Position numbers and translations under genes: made by a program. This document shows positions 49,621 to 62,585 of a DNA stretch of 64,000 bases, piece by piece. The notes beneath the pieces are model-generated. The model had not been told where the DNA came from. It did no database searches and saw only the letters and a list, made by a program, of their open reading frames with translations. The DNA is from Paulownia fortunei (Eukaryota > Streptophyta > Magnoliopsida > Lamiales > Paulowniaceae). Where the stretch lies: assembly GCA_019321725.1 (NCBI GenBank), contig JAGSPU010000056.1, positions 62,001 through 126,000 on the forward strand. Reading direction: 5' to 3'. Within the stretch, counting starts at the first letter, position 1; each line of letters begins with the position of its first letter.

Positions 49621-52600
49621 TATTCGATCCCAACAGTGTTCTTGATTTGACTATTACTAAATGCAGTCAACTAAAGTGTGTGTGTCTTTTTTTCCGAAAA
49701 ACAATTTCGCTTCTAAAGTATATGATGAATGTTGAATATTGGGTCCACCTGGGTGGCACTTATAGAAACTTTACCAGTTTTTTTTTTACAAGGAAAAACT
49801 TTACTAGTTTAGTCGTTCATTAAGATGTGCTGGTTACTAGGTTTGCGGACTGAGGAGAAATGTCAAATCCGGATTCATAATGGTGGGCTGGACCATCCAC
49901 CGTTTCCAACCGGACCTATACTTAAATTCAAATATTCCATATTTTTGGACTCGACGGACAATTTTTGTCCTATTATAAAAACTAGCAATTTGTTTTTTTT
50001 TCCCAACGTGAAAAATAAGTTTGGACTCAATTATTTATTAATATTCAATACCCAAATTAGCCTTTTAAATCCTTGCAATGAAAAGATTGAGGGTGTAGCT
50101 AGCCAGTAAGTTTTTACTATCCTCAGCAGTCTATGGATTTCTTGATTCAGGGTTATAGTTCAGAACTGATCTTTCTCAGGTTTCAAAACCCTCAGAGAGA
50201 GAAGATTGAAACTACGTCTCATTCCATGGAAACCAATTGTCTATCATGTCTGGGCATGAGAAATAATTTTGTATATAACAAGTTCGGTGCTCTCGCCCAC
50301 AGCATAAAGAAGTCCCCCCTTAAAAAAAAAAAACAAAAAAAAGGAAGGCCAAACAAGATTTCAGGCCACCAAGAAATGACTTGTCTTGATATTTCCTGTG
50401 TGTGAAGCAGGCACAAGGCTGGACTATGCTTAAAAATCAATATCTATCGAGTCTATATGAAGGCCACATCGTGAAAATAATATTTTTGACATTAAAAGCT
50501 AGAAAGTGAAACTTAATTTGAAGTTTTCCATGAGAAATCTAGTTGTTTTCCAATGATGTGATGCAATAGAGAAAAAAAATTAAATAAAAAAAATTAGTTT
50601 GACACAAAATTAGATAATTGAAATATTGAATCAAATACATGAGTACATATTATGGTAAAACATAAAATTATGAAGTTCTTTAAATAAAGTTTAACTAGTC
50701 ATGATAAAATTGAAACTTCAAGAATAAATTTTAAATTTTTTTTACTCACGCAAAAGATATAATTCACTAATCGTGTGCATCGATTGCTAGGGTTTAATTG
50801 GTTTATATTGATTGCTTAACGATGGTGTCAATCAAGGTAAGTTATTAGGGCAAGTGTATTAGATATTCAAGTGAAGTACTATAATTTAGTAGAAAACTAG
50901 AAAACAGAATTTAGAAGTTATTTTCCCAACTTTTTATTCGCCATGCTCAAGCATGCATGTATAATTGTTGATAAAGATCAGCTTAATTCTGATATAAAGA
51001 AAATTTTAATTTTTTAAGGATTGGGTCTAGGTCCTAGACATAAATTTGAGGTGGACCAATTTATTAGTGGAATGTATTAATGTAACCGTAGGAACGGCAA
51101 ATTAATTGCTAACATAAAACTACTTCCGCAAAGCGGCATTAATTAACCGAAGAAATTAGTTTCAATCTCTCAATTTTATATTTCTTTTTCCCAATATAAA
51201 ATAAATGAAAACTTCAAAAAAGAAAGAAAGGGTTAGATGGCTGGCTGTACTGACCATACCTAATTTGCCCTCCTATACCATCTATTATTTTTATTTTTTA
51301 TTTTTATTTTTGAAGTGAATTGGTTAATAAATTATCATATGAAGAATATCAATCTTTAAACAATCTGCAATTAATATTTAATAAACTGCCAATAACTTGT
51401 AAACAACAAATCAGCTATTATTAAAATAGATAAATATCGGAACATTGGCCCTGTAGAACTTTAAAACTTCAAACTTATCAGATTATTCGAGATTGTCCCA
51501 ATAATAAACTTCATCTGATTAATAGAGAATATAAAAAAATGCACAAAACTTGTAAGGTGCAAATAAATTTGACCTATCTCCATATGATAAAAATTTGAGT
51601 AATTAAGTTACTCTAGGGATTATACTACCCATTGATAGAGTAGGTGCACTAGTAAAATGTCTCAAGTTCTTGAATTTTAACTCTTTGAACACGAACTCTT
51701 GGATCCATTAAATTAATTTTTTAAAAATATTAAGCTCAAATTATTATAAGTTACATCACCACCTAAATACTATTACATCAACATCCTAACTTCTTTTATT
51801 GTACTGAACTAGTGGGGCACTAATAAATTAGCATTGATAACTCAATTATTATTAATTTGGAGGTTTTTGGAAAAAGGTACTAGATATTATTGTGTATATA
51901 GTACTGTTTTAGAGTGGGAGAGATTTTGGACAACCACCCGAAAGTCACATGGTGTGATTCAATATTAACTAATAATTACAACAATTGAGTAGTATAATAT
52001 GTTGATGACATAAAAAGGGTTTGAAGATTGAATTAATTTCGATGGACCCTAGCACGAGTTATGTATAAATGAGCTCTAACAAATATTTTGCTATTTTTTG
52101 TTTGATAGCAATTGCTTCTTTTGTTATACCTTATGTATTATTAATTATTAGTGGTTAAAAATGTGAAAACAAAGATTGTACCGTTCCGCTAACATAATAC
52201 AAGGTTTGATAAATATTTTGTAGTTTCAATTAATACTAGTATTACTGTTTTATTCTTTAAAATTTTTATAATTATGGAGTTTTTAGAATATAATTTAACA
52301 GAAGTTTCCTTTTATTTTATGATACTTTGAATGTCAATTTTGGAACATGGAGTAAGTTTTTTTAACCCCTTATCATATAAGATTAACTAAACTATTATCA
52401 ATTTTATTATTTTTTATTGTTAAATTGGATGATTTGATTATATTTTTCATACTACGATTCTATGTTTCAAATGAAGAAAGAAAAAAAAAGCGTGCACAAT
52501 ATACTTTAAGGTATCCATCCATAATTTTACTTTTTTTTTTCAACATGATATCACAATTTATTTTGTAAAGCTAAATATCCATGTTAGTTTTCCAAATATA

Positions 52601-53669
52601 AAGTTAATTTTTTTTTTATGACTTGTGATAATCTGCAATACTTTTCTCCACCACATCTCAATTAAATTTGGGGTTATGATACTCCACCGCAAGGAAAAAA
52701 ACAATAAACCATAATTAATGATTAGGCCCACTAATTTAAACCACAATTTGCACTTCATCAATCATAATGTATGACGAAAAACAATAGAAACTTAAAGTAA
52801 AAAAGAAAAACAATTGCCCTCATTTGGCTCCCTCACCACAATGAAGTTAAATAAATAAAAAATTGAATCCAAAATTTGGCTTCCAGTGCTAGAAAAAGAC
52901 AACTCAATTCCTTAATTTCCTCAAATTCTTCAAATCTGACCGTAAAATATATGTTATACATAAATGTATATTGAACAAAGATCATTCTTTATTTACACAT
53001 TCATATATATGTATACTTTTTATATATGAATAAATGATGAATATTATAATCGATTGATTCTACCATCGAATGTAGCACTGTTGACAAGCAAGAATTAGAT
53101 TTTATCTTTTTTCTTTTTTCTTCTTTTTCCCACCACCTGTACAAGAATGCAAAGAAAAAAAACTTGTGATCGATATATGAAACAGCTAAACCAGAATATA
53201 GAATTTTAATTTTTGCTTAGTAGAAAAAGCTGTATGCCTGTAGACGGATTGTGGCTAGAATATAGAATTCTACCTACGTACGAGGGGGTTAGACTTCCAA
53301 AAGATCTTTTGCCTTTTGTATTATTTTGACATGAACATTTGAACCTTCTTTCCCACTCTCCTTTTTCTAGAAAAAAAGATGTACTTAACAACGCCAAATA
53401 TGAAATCAGCAGTCAAGCAGTTGGAACTCTCCACCAAACTATACCATTATTAAAACAGAAATAGGAGACCAAAATTCAATTTTATTTTAATTTATTTTTC
53501 AAGATACTATTTTTTCTCCTATATTGATGAGGACTTATACCCCTTATAAAATTCTTCCATTCCCACCATCATCTCGTCCTCTCTCTCTCTCTCTCTCTCT
53601 CTAAAAACTCTTTCATTTTTCTGTCTGCCGAGACTTCTTATTAGTTTCTTCTCTTTTATATCTCCTCTA
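49621..53669. other. Intergenic, AT-rich, ending in the promoter of the next gene
   Basis: No conserved coding sequence; ORFs at 49825-50109, 50133-50405 and 52558-52761 have no family likeness. At the right end, TATAAA at 53545-53550 and a (CT)n run at about 53579-53602 precede ATG 53670, a normal plant core promoter with a pyrimidine-rich 5' UTR. Confidence 0.5.
53545..53602 (+). promoter_or_regulatory. TATA box and CT-rich leader of the 53670 gene
   Basis: TATAAA at 53545-53550 lies 120 bp before the ATG, followed by a CT dinucleotide run of about 12 repeats at 53579-53602. Confidence 0.6.
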
Positions 53670-54569
53670 ATGCCTCAAGTCGATCTTGAAACGCTAGTTA
53701 CAGCCTGCGCTGGCGGAAGCAACGACCGCAAAATAGCCTGTGAAACACTGGCAGACGACGACCCACTGAAAAATGACGTCATCCCCGACGAAGACGACGC
53801 TCCGGAAGTCCCGCCGGACTTCCCGCCGGAATCTTTCTGGCTATCCAAGGACGCAGAATACGATTGGTTCGATCGCAACGCGTTTTACGAGCGGAAAGAC
53901 TCAACCAAAGGCAACTCAAACTCCACGAACTTGAACCCTCACATAAACCCTAGTTCTAACTCCAATTCTCAGCGGTTTTCCGTTAACTTGAAGTCGAAGG
54001 CATCCATCATCGGATTGCCCAAGACCCAAAAAACCACTTTTGTGGATACTAAACGGAGGACCTGTAAAACAGCCAACATACGGCTGTTTCCGAAACGGTC
54101 CGAGTCAGTTGGAAAGTCGACCGCTCCTGTAGCCGAACCGGGTTCTCCGAAGGTCTCTTGCATGGGGAGAGTCAGATCTAAAAGAGGCCGGCGGAGGTCG
54201 AACTCGCTCAAAAGGAGCGAAAAACCGGTGGAGAAATCCAGCAACCGTGGTGAGAAGCAGAAGACCGGGTTTTATTCCAAGGTGATGAGCATGTTCCGGT
54301 CCAAAAAAGGTCCCAAGAAACCATCCCGGTCGGGAAGTAGGAAAGTGGTGGAGGTCCTGATGGAGGAGCCGGTGGTTGTTGAACCGCAGCGGAAGAGCGT
54401 GAGTGTGAAAGTGCGAGAAATTCCAGTTAGTGCTGAGCCTGTAGCTGAGCCTCCCGGCTTGGGAGCGATGAATCGGTTTACGTCGGGACGGCGGTCTGGG
54501 TCCTGGACCTCCGAGGATTTTAATCAGGCGGTTTCCGGGGACATAGATCGGCGCGTGGGTAGAAGTTGA
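53670..54569 (+). CDS. Plant protein of unknown function (At1g16500/At1g79160-type), 299 aa
   Basis: Single exon, 299 residues, intact. It starts MPQVDLETLVTACAGGSNDR, then ETLADDD, then an acidic stretch with the conserved aromatic block PPDFPPESFWLSKDAEYDWF and DRNAFYERKDS. The middle and C-terminal halves are strongly basic and Ser-rich (GRVRSKRGRRRSNSLKRSEK, KVMSMFRSKKGPKKPSRSGS), resembling nuclear-localisation or phosphorylation-rich regions. No catalytic domain. GC content is much higher than the surroundings, as expected for a coding exon. From memory the nearest Arabidopsis proteins are At1g16500 and At1g79160, without known function. Antisense ORFs 53969-54244 and 54105-54653 are shadows. 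Confidence 0.85.
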   Translation: MPQVDLETLVTACAGGSNDRKIACETLADDDPLKNDVIPDEDDAPEVPPDFPPESFWLSKDAEYDWFDRNAFYERKDSTKGNSNSTNLNPHINPSSNSNSQRFSVNLKSKASIIGLPKTQKTTFVDTKRRTCKTANIRLFPKRSESVGKSTAPVAEPGSPKVSCMGRVRSKRGRRRSNSLKRSEKPVEKSSNRGEKQKTGFYSKVMSMFRSKKGPKKPSRSGSRKVVEVLMEEPVVVEPQRKSVSVKVREIPVSAEPVAEPPGLGAMNRFTSGRRSGSWTSEDFNQAVSGDIDRRVGRS

Positions 54570-55775
54570 AAATAGGAGGCGGATGAAAGTCTTCGGTGGT
54601 GGTTGAAAACAGGAGTTGTTGGATGACGTGGCACGTTGAATAACTGTTTCCAAACACGGCAGGTTTTTACAGTTACCTTTTCATTTTTCCTTTTTTTTTT
54701 TATGTTTGTTTTGTGCTATATATTTTTGACTTGATACATATGTGATCATAGTGTAAATATACTTGTTTTTCGGAGTGGGAGTTGTAAATTTTTCTGCCTG
54801 ATTTTTTTCTCTTACACAATGCAAAATGTTGTATTGTATGTGATTGATTTTATCATTCCACTATTGCCTTTTATTTCCTTTGAAATCCCTTAAATTTTAA
54901 ATTAATTATTGATATTATTTTTTTTGAAATAAATTATCAAATTAATCATTCATTAGATCAAAGTTCATAGACTAATTAAATTCAACTGACAATTCTAATA
55001 TTAGAACATATAATTAATGTAAAGTCTAATATGATATGCTCACTAATTTATTTACCCATACTAAATCTTATTTCACAACATATTGAAATTGACATTAATG
55101 ATGAATTGTACATGACCCTCTTCAAAATGAATGAATTATTGAATTGAGGACTAGTATGTATGTATTTATTATTTTGATGTTCAGTGTTTCAAAAAATATA
55201 ATTAATGACATTAATTAAAATAATAGGCATAATAAATTCACAGCTTCTTGTATTAGGATGCCAACAAGACCAAGAGATCAACCCCAGGTTGCTTGTGCCG
55301 TCAACAAAGAACAGTCCAATCTGTCGCACATGGATTGCTTCCACGTTTTTGCAAGAAATTATTCATGGACAATCTTTTTTTTTTCTTTTTCTTTTTTCTT
55401 TTTTTCTTTTTTAAATGATTGATTTAAGGAAATTAGGAAGGAATTGTTGACTTAAGAGAGTTGATTTATTCTTTTTCTTGTGTTGCTAGAATTGAAGTGG
55501 TTTTCAAGTTAGGTTTATTTGCAATCAGCCAAAACTTATCCTCAAAAGTCTTGGGGAAAGAAGGAAAACACATCAAATTCTGGTGGCCATGTGTGTAAAA
55601 TTTCAACTCTTACATGCATTGATTGAGCAACTATAAGTTGGAGTGGCACGATCGACAGGAACAATGGCTCATGACTTTGTGATGAATCACATAATCGTAT
55701 AACATTTATGTACTCAGTTGTTACAATTATAATAATTAAAATAATAAATAAAGAAGAGGGCTCAATGAATTAAAA

Positions 55776-55814
<39 letters not shown>

Positions 55815-57189
55815 TATTAAAAGAAACTATCAATATATAAATTAAAACAAAAAAAGAAGATAATGCCTATGTACGCTCAACTACGCGTGCCAAATGAGAT
55901 TATATATAGGAAAAGAAAAATGTCGAGGTTAGACCAAAAAGCAATTTTTCTTATTCTTTTTGAAATCCCCATCAACTTAAATTCAACAATTCTTGATGTT
56001 TATTTCTTCCATTGTGGTTGGTTAGTGTGTTTAGTTTTTGTGGTTCAGATTTGGTACCCAATCCCAATCGGAGCCTGTTCGATACCAGTCGGGCTTGGGT
56101 TTTATCATTGTTCGGTAGGCTTTGTAATTGAAGAGTTAAAAAACGTGATGTTGGCTAATGAGTTGCTCGTTAGTGCATTAGACTCACTTAGCCTCCAAAA
56201 CTGAATATGGACTCTGGGCCAGGGCACTACTGGTGTGAAACTTAAAAAGTTCTTCAGGACTGTTATTGGTGTGTGGTATGTTGGTAGGTCCCCTTTGTCT
56301 CGTCTGACAATATAACTTTGAGTTCCACCCTACTCTTGGTAATAGGAAACTGGAATTTCCTTTCAAACTTTTAAACATATATGGATACTATTATTCATTT
56401 TAATAAACCGGTCTAGAATCTAATTTATTGGATATGTACATATGATGGGTAATTTGGGTTTGCATTCGAAAAACTATGAGCTTGTTTGGTTTTATATTCA
56501 ATCTATAATTTTCGCTTTGATCAGCATTTTTAAAATTAAAAATATTTTTATTTTATTTTTTGTATAAAAATAAAATTTTGTTTTGTTTAGTTGCGTAGAA
56601 ATGACAACTTTATAGGGTTGAAAATGAATGTTTAATTTATGTGTTTCTAGGCAAGAAAAAGTTGAAAGTTTATGAATAATATATTTGATTTTGATGTTTT
56701 TAAAAGAATAAAGTACATAGAAAAATTATATTTTAATGTAAGGGTGATAATTTTTTATACCATTCAAATTATGTTGGGAGAAAAAACTTATTTATTTTAT
56801 TTTATTTCATTGTTTTGTTCTAGGAATCAAAGCGACAAGGGCTAAATATGATGAAATTATTAAAATATGCATCAACTTATATTACACTAAAAACTTGAAT
56901 GACAATGCTAGCATGGCAAAAAACTTGCATCAATTCGATAAACATTATTGTTTCTCAATTACGAAAATAAATATTTTTTCTTTTCCCTAATTAACCCATA
57001 TTCTGGTATTTAGATTTATATTGTTGTATTTGATAATTTAATCAAAACATATATATATAGAACACACATATAGTCTATGAACAGAAATCTAGTGACAAAT
57101 TTTATTCTGAGCTGCATAGCTTGTACATAAATAGTTGACAAGTGAGGAGGACCTTGTCGTTTATAGTCTCTGGCCGTCATATGAATACA
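54570..57189. other. Intergenic, no gene; microsatellite
   Basis: 3' UTR of the 53670 gene, then AT-rich DNA. A (TTA)n microsatellite of about 13 repeats lies at 55777-55815, and a T/C-rich tract at about 55376-55412. ORF 55863-56204 shows no family likeness. Confidence 0.5.
55777..55815 (+). repeat. (TTA)n microsatellite
   Basis: About 13 uninterrupted TTA/ATT triplets. Confidence 0.9.
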
Positions 57190-57939
57190 TTAATCCCTCC
57201 GATGGTGATTCCAGTGAGCAGTGGAATCCTCGTATACCTCCACGTTTCTTCCATTGATTGGTTGACAGGGCCTGGCATTGTTCTTGCATCTCATGTCCAG
57301 AGGAGCCTTGAGAGCCTCTACTTGTTCTCTAGATATTGATCTCACCTATACAACACAAATATATCAATATAAGTATATATATTACCATTAATTTCCACTG
57401 TTTCAGAACCCAAATAAATATCAACTTTTATAGAATTGAATCAGGTAAATTCACTTTGATTCTCTCAAAAAGAGCCAGAAAATGAAGGTGTCTTTCTTAC
57501 ATACCTTTGCAAGTACGAGATACATAATATTCTCAGTGCAAGGAGGAGCACTAAAAGAGCCTATATATCTGTAATACTTGCTGGGAGTTTTCCTTATTTC
57601 TGTCGGGTGAAAGGGCCCGATTGGTATTGGACTTGCCTCGTGACTTTTAACCTCATACGCCATTTCATTCAATTTGTTGTGTATCTGCAAAACCATGAAC
57701 CATTTTCATCACTCAATTTTTCTGTATCCCATTCTTCTTCTTCTTCTTTTATAAATCCTAGTTAGGTTTGAATTTCACCAGTCCAAGAAGTGGATCGGGT
57801 TGTCCATATTTGAAAAGGGTTGCCACTACTGAAACATTGCCATCATCAGAAACGTGCACGATATGAAGCTCGGCAGCAAATCTGTATATTTCGGGTTAAG
57901 TAATTAAATCACACATCAATTCACACGAGTCTGACTCTC

Positions 57940-57975
<36 letters not shown>

Positions 57976-59058
57976 AACATTGGCATCCTTCATAATACTA
58001 CCGCTTTCCATTAATTCTGTGCTCAGAAGGAGAATGCCAGTGCATTTGCTTCAAGGTGTACTGTTTGTCATCTATAATTATCCCTCCTGTATGATCAGGG
58101 TACTCTATCTGCATCAACACCACCAAAAATACCAAGTTTTTACGATTTTTCAGTTGATTTCCGATGCAATATACAGAGACACGATATATTGGGTGTGATT
58201 TTATCTTAAAAATTGTTAAACCGGAGTAATTTGAAAAAATGGAACTTGTAAAGGAAAAAAATAGAATGCCAATTATGTTACCAATTAAAAGTTGTTGGCA
58301 TACGAGGGTGACTAATAAGTTTCCAACAAGGAACATGTTTTCAAGACTTGTAAAATTGGGCAACCCATTTTGAAAATAGACCAACTTAATCCCCACACGC
58401 ATATCTAAGTCTCACTTATCTAAAAACTAAATATAATTATATATAAAATCTGGCATAACATTATTATTTCATGTCACCCTCTTCGTTACTATTCTAATTA
58501 ATTTGCAAGCTAACACAATGATTTTTATAAAATAATATGTCTGACATCATCACATGTAATCAAATAATTTACGACCCTGCTATCGTGTTATACGTACAAG
58601 CAAGAGCCGCTGCACAAACTTAGCTATCCAAGAGCTTAATTAGCCAAAGGAAGAAACTAATTACCGCAACAGTGAACTTGAAGTCGACCAAAGTAACATT
58701 TACAGCACGGTATTCTCTGATCAGGGGCTTCAACTTCTTGTTCGGTACAACTTGGTCTGTAACAATGTTGATTGGCGACTGCGATTTCCCATTTGAACAG
58801 AGCGAGAAGTTTGGATTCAGGCTCGCCCACCTGTCTGGGCCTGTGGCTCCCGAGTATGTGAATTGGAGGGTTTGTTGTCAGCCTCTGTAAATATATAGGG
58901 AAAAAAAGAATGAACTATATGTTAATAAATTAAGCAGAGGACAGGCATGGCGGGGGAGGGTGCTGAGGAGAAAGAATCATACTTAATGTGGTAGAAGCGT
59001 ATGAGCCAACAATCAGGAGAGTGATTGTAACACTGAAGAAAGCCAAACGAGCAGCCAT
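57190..59058 (-). CDS. Alpha-carbonic anhydrase (copy 1)
   Basis: Six exons: 58983-59058, 58665-58884, 58002-58108, 57779-57881, 57505-57684, 57190-57345; about 280 residues, normal for plant alpha-CA. Exon 1 is a signal peptide ([20 protein letters not shown]). The enzyme follows: [29 protein letters not shown], then the zinc site [14 protein letters not shown] (two His) and [15 protein letters not shown] (third His). After these come [29 protein letters not shown] and [12 protein letters not shown]. All three zinc ligands and the SPSEH glutamate are present, so CO2 hydration activity in the secretory pathway or apoplast (or plastid, as for some family members) is expected. One base is missing near 58865; exon lengths and phases (1, 0, 2, 0, 0) become consistent when it is restored. 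A TATA-like TTTATAAA lies about 90 bp upstream of the ATG. Confidence 0.92.
57941..57976 (+). repeat. (GT)n(GA)n microsatellite in alpha-CA copy 1 intron
   Basis: TGTGTGTG followed directly by AGAGAG repeats, between exons 4 and 3 on the gene's strand and just after the exon 3 donor (58001). Confidence 0.85.
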
Positions 59059-60178
59059 GAAACACCTACTTCTTCCTCCCCAACACGAATAGAGATATTT
59101 TTTATTTTGATAATGTCTGATTTGATTTAGATGGCTGAATCAGTGCTTTTATAAACTTCTAGTGCGTATTCTTTATTAATACACACCATATGTATGCCAA
59201 ACAACAACTTGCTGATTCATTATGTGGATGGGGCTCTCTGCTAAGCCCACCACCATCCACTATTACTTTGGAATTTCTGGACACACTCAACTTTTTGTGT
59301 GTGTCTTTATGTATACATCTCCCGTCAACCCTTTATCCTGTTTGGTTTTCTTCCTTTTTTATGGTATTTATCTTCTCAATATGTTTAGTACCTAAATTCG
59401 ACAGAGTTACTGATTAAGAACGTATAAGTGACACTTTCTCATCTCATCCACCGACAGTATAAACCTTATTTAGGTTATATGGTTCTCTGATATATGCAGC
59501 CAAATCAAAACTTGAAGATAGCGACCCCTGAGTTTATCCTACATATTATAAGATTTTTCATTGAATTAATACTAATGATCAGGACAAAACTATCCATCTA
59601 AAGGTTGGAACTCCTGACGACTCCCAAATTTTTTATACAGTCAGCCAGCAGTGCAATTGTGCATTTTTGAATATTGAATAATATTCTTAACTTTGATGAA
59701 TCATCATAGAGGTAGAAATAAGTTATGTTTAAAACAAGTAATGTCTTACTTGGTCGAATGGTATGTATGAGTAGGTAAAATACTACCAAAATTATAGTTA
59801 TGTTTAAGTGACTCTAGTGTGCTTCAGCAGACTTAGAGGGTTTTTAGGTAATTTTAACTTTTCAATTAAAGCATAATTCAAAATTTTACATGTAAATTAT
59901 TTGATAAAAAAGTTTCTGAGAAAAACTTACTAGCTCAGCTAGGGTCACCGCAAACAAAATCATAAAATGATGAGTAATCCATATATGTGTTGTTTTTTCT
60001 CTGGTACATAAATGGTAATGAAATGATACAAACCTTGCATCTGTATAAAATTACAATATGACGATGATTCTCATTACCAGCTGAGCAACTCTTATGTATA
60101 TTATCTAAGAGACAACCTTCCTGATACCATCTACAACAAACAAGAGCAATTAAATATTTCTCTTGCTGATTTCTATTC
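59059..60178. other. Spacer between tandem carbonic anhydrase genes
   Basis: Promoter of copy 1 (TATA-like at 59148-59153) and 3' flank of copy 2. Small minus ORFs at 59598-59789 and 59935-60261 show no independent family; the latter overlaps the last exon of copy 2 in another frame. Confidence 0.5.
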
Positions 60179-62585
60179 TTACCATTGTTTGCATTTATTC
60201 TTAGGGTACTGATTCCCTTGAGCAAAGGGCTTATCCTCGTAGAGCTCCACATGTCGTCCATTCTTTGGCTGAAAAGGCCTTGCAGTGTTCTTGCTTCTCT
60301 GATACAGGGGAGCCTTGAGGGCCTTTACTTGTTCTCTGGATATTGATTTCACCTGCATATATTTGTTCATTTTGGCATTGTCAAAATTGAAATCACCCTT
60401 ATGGTAAGATCAATCCCATTTGTTATAAGAAGTATTGATTGCTTAATGTATCAAACTGCGTTATGCAAAAAATTCGTACCAAAATTACAGAAGAGATGGA
60501 TTAGTGAGAAATAGTAAATTACTTCCATCATTATTATATCCGTATGTGCTTGCAGTGTCAAGCATGACTATGTCCTTGTGTACATCCGAGGAATGTTAAG
60601 GCAATGAAAAAATTGTCCCCTTTACCTTGCCAAGGACATGCCAAATGACATTCTCAGTGCAAGGGGGATTGGTCAAAGAGCCAACATATTTGTAATACTT
60701 GTGGAATCTTTTCCTCAGTTCTGTGGAGTGGAAATGCCTGAGTGTGATTGGGGCTTCCTCATGTCTTTTGGCCTTGTGTGCTAGTTCATTCAATTTGTTC
60801 TGTATCTGTAAACATGAAGCACTTCAAAAGCCAGTTTTCTTTTCCATTCTTGAATAAAGAAGAATTTTTTTTTTCTCTTTTTAGGTTTTTCTTTTTTACT
60901 TTGAACTTCACCTTAGCAACAACTGGATTGGGTTTTCCATATTTGAAAATAACTGCCACTACTGAAACATTGCCATCATCGGCAATGTGCACCTGATGAA
61001 GCTCTGCAGCATATCTGTAGTGGGCATATATATTCAGTTAAAAGAATTAGTTGTATTGCTTAAGAGGATCCGACATATAATTCACGTAATGGAGTTTGAA
61101 CCAATGACTATTAGAGCTGGTAGAATTAGAATGCTTGATAATGTTTGAACCCTCTAATAATATGGAATCATGCAATGGATTCTGAAGGTTGCCCAACAAA
61201 GCTGATCAGGCCTGTCAATAAGCTTATCTGCTAGATAACTAGACACATTTTGTCATAAGTTAATTCAGTTTATGAGGCTTCAAATTGTACCATTCAGGTC
61301 CTGGTTGGTTCAGGTCTGGACTCAACAGATATATAGACGACAATAATTCTTGGAAAAATATTTAATTGTAGGCCCTCTTCCAATGTGTAGGTCTGGACCT
61401 GATCTTTTTGAAAGACTACTTGAACAAGAACAACTGCATAAAGAAATCTCATACGTACTGCCATCCATCAATCCTGTGCTCAGAAGGAGCATGACAGTGC
61501 ACTTATACCTAAGTCTAGCACACAATTCTCTGTAAACATCATGTTAACTGCATATCTAGTTCTAGGAATTTATTTTTGTAAGACAGATAACCTGGACTTA
61601 AGGTTTCAGCCAATTCAAAAGTGGTGAGGAAAGACTAATTACCTCAACAGCGAACTTCTTGTTGATCAGAGTAACAATGCAGAATCGTATGACCTGATCA
61701 AGGGCTTCAATCTCTTGTTGCCTTTCAAAATGTTAATTGGCGACCGCAATTTCCCATTTTTGCACAACAAGAATTTTGGATTGAGGCTTCCCCATCTGTC
61801 AGGGCCTGCGGCTCCAGAGTAAGTGAATTGAATGGGTTCACCAGCCTCAGCAGACAAAAAAGATTTCACCTGACACATAGAAAAACCTGAACTTAGTAAT
61901 GTTCTTGCAGCTTTAACATAAGTTTTTCTTCAGTCTTCAACATTTTTCCTATCTGAAATAATTGGACATTCTAGATAAAAAGATAATGAGAAGAGCATTT
62001 AAGCCACTAGAAGAGAATAAATGACGGATAAATTCACATGTAACTGATGGATAGCGGAAAGACTGAAAAGGAATACTTCTACTCTCCAAGAAGATGATAA
62101 AAACTTTTGCCATTATTGGACATTTAATGACCATTGTTTCTGTTTCTATCGCCTGGCTAATGACTACAATCTGAATTAAGAGCATATTGACAAACTTGTA
62201 AAATTATCATGTCATGGATGTTACCAAACCCAGTGTAGGTTACAATTCTGTCAAATGTATGATCACTTTGATACACACAACATGCGTAGATATGTCGGTT
62301 GTTTTATGTACGTACAAAATAAAGCAGTTAAACTCTCTTTAGTTTTTCTTAATAAATGAATATCTCAATGTTTTTAGAAACTGATGAATATAAAAAAGAT
62401 ACAAAAAATCAGATATCCAGCGGTCAAGCTGACCTAAACATCATTACACAGCGCAAAAGACAAAAACACACACACAAAAAAAAAAAATAAGAGAAAAAAC
62501 GGAGATATACGTACCCCAGTGGAAAAAAGCGTTTGAATTAAAAAAGAGGAGTGTGGGTGTGGGTGCAACTTCTTGGAGCAGCCAT
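60179..62585 (-). CDS. Alpha-carbonic anhydrase (copy 2), zinc-site exon damaged
   Basis: Same six-exon plan as copy 1: about 62515-62585 (start MAAPRSCTH), 61643-61869, 61459 to about 61509, 60912-61014, 60626-60805, 60179-60352. Exons 4 and 5 have exactly the lengths of copy 1 (103 and 180 nt). Exon 2 reads FTYSGAAGPDRWGSLNPKF and SPINIL. Exon 3 keeps HCHAPSEHRIDGWQ but lacks the first half found in copy 1 (the stretch before YTLKQ) and has Cys for the usual Trp between the two zinc His. Exon 4 has AAELHQVHIADDGN (third His), exon 5 KYYKYVGSLTNPPCTEN, exon 6 SREQVKALKAPL. Frame breaks occur in exon 1 (A/T run near 62542), exon 2 (near 61678) and around the start of exon 3. The zinc ligands remain, but loss of the exon 3 front suggests a failing copy. 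Confidence 0.8.

Noticed and set aside
54105..54653. 182-codon minus-strand ORF
   Set aside because: Antisense shadow of the GC-rich 53670-54569 coding exon.
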